Assembly: GCA_947631625.1 (NCBI GenBank)
Contig: CANRMA010000010.1
Span: forward strand, 50,123 to 114,122
Reading direction: 5' to 3'
Source of the DNA: an uncultured Lachnospiraceae bacterium
GTDB taxonomy: Bacteria > Bacillota > Clostridia > Lachnospirales > Lachnospiraceae
DNA: 64,000 nt
Position 1 is the first letter of the stretch; every line of letters begins with the position of its first letter. Of this stretch, positions 62,429 to 64,000 are shown in pieces. Under the pieces are notes generated by a model. The model did not search any database. It worked only from the letters and a program-made list of their open reading frames with translations, and was not told the DNA's origin. A program made the translations under genes and the position numbers.

Positions 62429-62463
62429 GCATATATTATATGCAATTTGCATTGCAAAATCAA
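62429..62463 (-). promoter_or_regulatory. promoter and operator of the dinJ-yafQ module
   Basis: Minus strand TTGATT, 17-nt spacer, TATAAT (62435-62463). GCATAT-ATT-ATATGC (62429-62443), a perfect 6-3-6 palindrome, covers the -10, and TGCAATTTGCATTGCA (62441-62456) fills the spacer. This fits autorepression by a ribbon-helix-helix antitoxin. Confidence 0.7.
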
Positions 62464-62478
62464 CTCATTAGACGGTAA

Positions 62479-62559
62479 TTATGCATAAACAAAATGCGTC
62501 TATACTCAAACGAACGCAACCGGAGCGTGCTATACTTTTATGACGCTTATGTCGTCTGC
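62479..62559. repeat. 81-nt direct repeat, copy 2
   Basis: Matches 61187-61267, offset exactly 1292 nt. It covers the last codons and the region just downstream of the transposase-family remnant. The two copies bracket the small RNA candidate, the frameshifted gene and the toxin-antitoxin pair. Confidence 0.85.
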
Positions 62560-63008
62560 ATTGTTTTTGCTTCGATTTCCTTTAATTCTTCAAGGGATAT
62601 TAACGGAAGGCACTCCGCAATCTCTTCAAGAGACAATTTCCCCATATTTATCAGCCTTTCTGCCGTTTCCCTTGAAGTATCCAATGCTGCTTCCATCATA
62701 ATCTCTTCTCTAAATCTGCCCATAACTGCCACTCCTTTTTCATTTTGTTTAAAATACCGGGCGCGTTTGGCAAGCGCCTCAAAATGCATCTTGTCAGGAT
62801 CGGTACATGAAAAATCGTGCATAAGCTTGCCGATGTCGTCATCTCCGCGGTATTTTCCATTAACGTATATGATATGCGATCCGTCGTTAAACAATACTTT
62901 GTCTTCGCCTATCGCCACATATCTTTCTATAGTATATATCGGCTGTTTTCCCTGCATTATATCATTTTCCGTAATAAAAATAACATAACTGTCGGGAAGG
63001 TCATCAAC
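62547..63008 (-). pseudogene. 5'-truncated PD-(D/E)XK (Rpn-type) transposase-family gene
   Basis: The frame is open for 153 codons back to a stop at 63009-63011, and similarity begins immediately with DDLPDSYVIFITENDIMQ. This segment through IYTIERYVAIGEDKVLFNDG and the C-terminal IGKLMHDFSCTDPDKMHFEA are typical of the C-terminal half of PD-(D/E)XK nuclease family transposase proteins. The N-terminal nuclease core is missing. An internal ATG at 62957 could still start a 136-aa product. Probably the remnant of a mobile gene. Confidence 0.78.
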
Positions 63009-63367
63009 TTAAAGAAGATTTATTTGTTTGACGCGAAAAATACGACGGAAAATCCTAAAATAAACGGCGTGTCGAAATGTTACATTTTAAGGCTTGGAGC
63101 GTTTTTTGCTTTCAGCAGATACCCCGTCTGCTACGGCATACGGTAGGCAAACCCTGCGAACCCTTTGGCCTGCAAAGTGCGCTTGTCCTGCCGCAGATAT
63201 GATGCGGCTTACAAGGTTGTGGAAGATCATTGCCGTATAAGCAAAGTATTCTAGATGACAGTAAGATTGTCAAAAAAGGGGTCAGAGGTATATCTGTAAA
63301 AATCTATCCCGAAAATTAGCCATTCTCGTTATGCCGGAAAATATTTGCCACACTTTAGAGAGCCTTA
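63009..63367. other. 359-nt region with no recognised gene
   Basis: No frame with a credible start and ribosome binding site is seen. A plus-strand frame reads KIYLFDAKNTTENPKINGVS up to about 63146, but has no start of its own and may be debris from another gene. GC content rises around 63120-63230. Confidence 0.5.
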
Positions 63368-63396
63368 GTGACATTTGAATGTTCTTGTGGTATAGT
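63368..63396 (+). promoter_or_regulatory. promoter with overlapping palindrome
   Basis: GTGACA, 17-nt spacer, TGG-TATAGT (extended -10). AGTGGA-CT-TCCACT (63395-63408) is a perfect 6-2-6 inverted repeat at the start site, placed as an operator for the gene that follows. Confidence 0.6.
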
Positions 63397-63431
63397 GGAC
63401 TTCCACTTTTAAGAAAAGGAGTTGATGATGT

Positions 63432-63764
63432 ATGCCACAGATGAACAAAGGCGGCAAATTTATTTTCGGAAAATCACTAATACGAGATGATTTGACAATC
63501 CATCTCCCAACACAGGCTCTTACAGAATACAACGCCACAGCAGAGAGATCATTTATCAAATACAAAGGACAATCATACTGTTGGGTAAATATTTCAAAGA
63601 ATGGTATAATTCAGCTTAATCAGCAGACATTAGATTTTCTTAATCTGAAGATTGGAATGGAACTATTGTCTATCCGAAGCAGTGATATAGCTTTTACAAT
63701 GGGAGCAACCGGTCCTCTGTTGGAAAGAGCCGACAACTATGAGGGAGAAATTCCTCTTTATTAA
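63432..63764 (+). CDS. small protein of unrecognised function, possibly internally deleted
   Basis: 110 aa, starting MPQMNKGGKFIFGKSLI, with AAAGGAG ten bases upstream. The C-terminal part (FIKYKGQSYCWVNISKNGII, LKIGMELLSIRSSDIAFTMG) looks like a compact beta-barrel or AbrB-like unit. From memory, related clostridial proteins carry about 45 more residues between the N-terminal block and FIKYKG, so this copy may be shortened in frame. It is the only plus-strand protein gene in the window and has its own promoter. I cannot assign a function. Confidence 0.65.
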   Translation: MPQMNKGGKFIFGKSLIRDDLTIHLPTQALTEYNATAERSFIKYKGQSYCWVNISKNGIIQLNQQTLDFLNLKIGMELLSIRSSDIAFTMGATGPLLERADNYEGEIPLY

Positions 63765-63859
63765 AATAGCAGGTATCATATGGGTATAACAGATTTTCTC
63801 TTTGCCTGACATATCTACATAGTGCCAGCACCATGTAATAATCATACTACCAAGGGAAT

Positions 63860-64000
63860 TTATCTATTTTCCCTCAGTTTTTCTAATATTGCCATAACAT
63901 CCGGCTGCGTTGGCGTGAATTTTATACCGCGCTTCAACATACCCATAACTTTTCTCGCCTTTTGCTCAATCTCTCTGGCAGTATGTTCACTCGTCAACAT
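63860..64000 (-). CDS. C-terminal end of a gene running off the window
   Basis: 46 codons visible, ending ...AILEKLRENR and TAA: helical and charged (LTSEHTAREIEQKARKVMGM). The first visible codon is ATG at the window edge, so the true start could be there or beyond. No family recognised. Confidence 0.45.
   Translation of the reverse strand: MLTSEHTAREIEQKARKVMGMLKRGIKFTPTQPDVMAILEKLRENR

Overview
The window looks like a chromosomal segment of a motile Lachnospiraceae-type clostridium (order Eubacteriales/Lachnospirales; Roseburia or a close relative would fit). This rests on the topA-codY-flgB gene order, a Bacillus/Clostridium-type chemotaxis set (cheC, cheD, a FliY-type switch protein), a DUF5057-type giant surface protein, AGGAGG ribosome binding sites and moderate GC content. 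The genus cannot be fixed from the sequence alone. Nearly every gene is on the minus strand, so transcription runs from high to low coordinates.

(1) About 36.2 kb down to 0.06 kb: one large flagellar/chemotaxis supra-operon. Order of transcription is flgB-flgC-fliE-fliF-fliG-fliH-fliI-fliJ-motE-like-fliK-flgD-flagellar operon protein-flgE // flbD-motA-motB // fliL-fliM-fliY-cheY-fliO-fliP-fliQ-fliR-flhB-flhA-flhF-flhG-PilZ protein-cheB-cheA-cheW-cheC-cheD-2TM protein-fliA-type sigma factor-FapA-small conserved protein-SwrB-like protein-MltG-like protein. It covers basal body, hook, export gate, stator, switch, chemotaxis and the late sigma factor. There is a sigma-A promoter before flgB, an intrinsic terminator after flgE and an internal promoter before fliL. 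Flagellin, flgK/L, flgM and cheR are not in the window.

(2) About 36.3-39.3 kb: codY and topA, with a topA promoter and a codY terminator. The codY terminator and flgB promoter lie side by side, together with a possible CodY box.

(3) About 39.4-61.1 kb: a type IV pilus operon, transcribed pilC-nucleotidyltransferase-major pilin-prepilin peptidase-pilM/pilN fusion-pilO-four minor pilin-like proteins (two very large)-a 2341-residue repeat-rich surface protein with a beta/gamma-crystallin-like domain-pilB. No retraction ATPase (pilT) is present. The operon carries structured intergenic elements, including a run of nine G inside a strong hairpin just upstream of the prepilin peptidase. PilB has two MshEN-type c-di-GMP motifs and the flagellar operon encodes a PilZ protein, so the same second messenger could act on both machines.

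(4) About 61.1-64.0 kb: an accessory patch. It holds two 81-nt direct repeats (one overlapping the end of a truncated PD-(D/E)XK transposase-family gene), a DinJ/YafQ-type toxin-antitoxin pair, a frameshifted small gene, a candidate small RNA with a perfect consensus promoter, one plus-strand gene with its own promoter and operator-like palindrome, and the end of a further minus-strand gene. No tRNA, rRNA or CRISPR array was seen.
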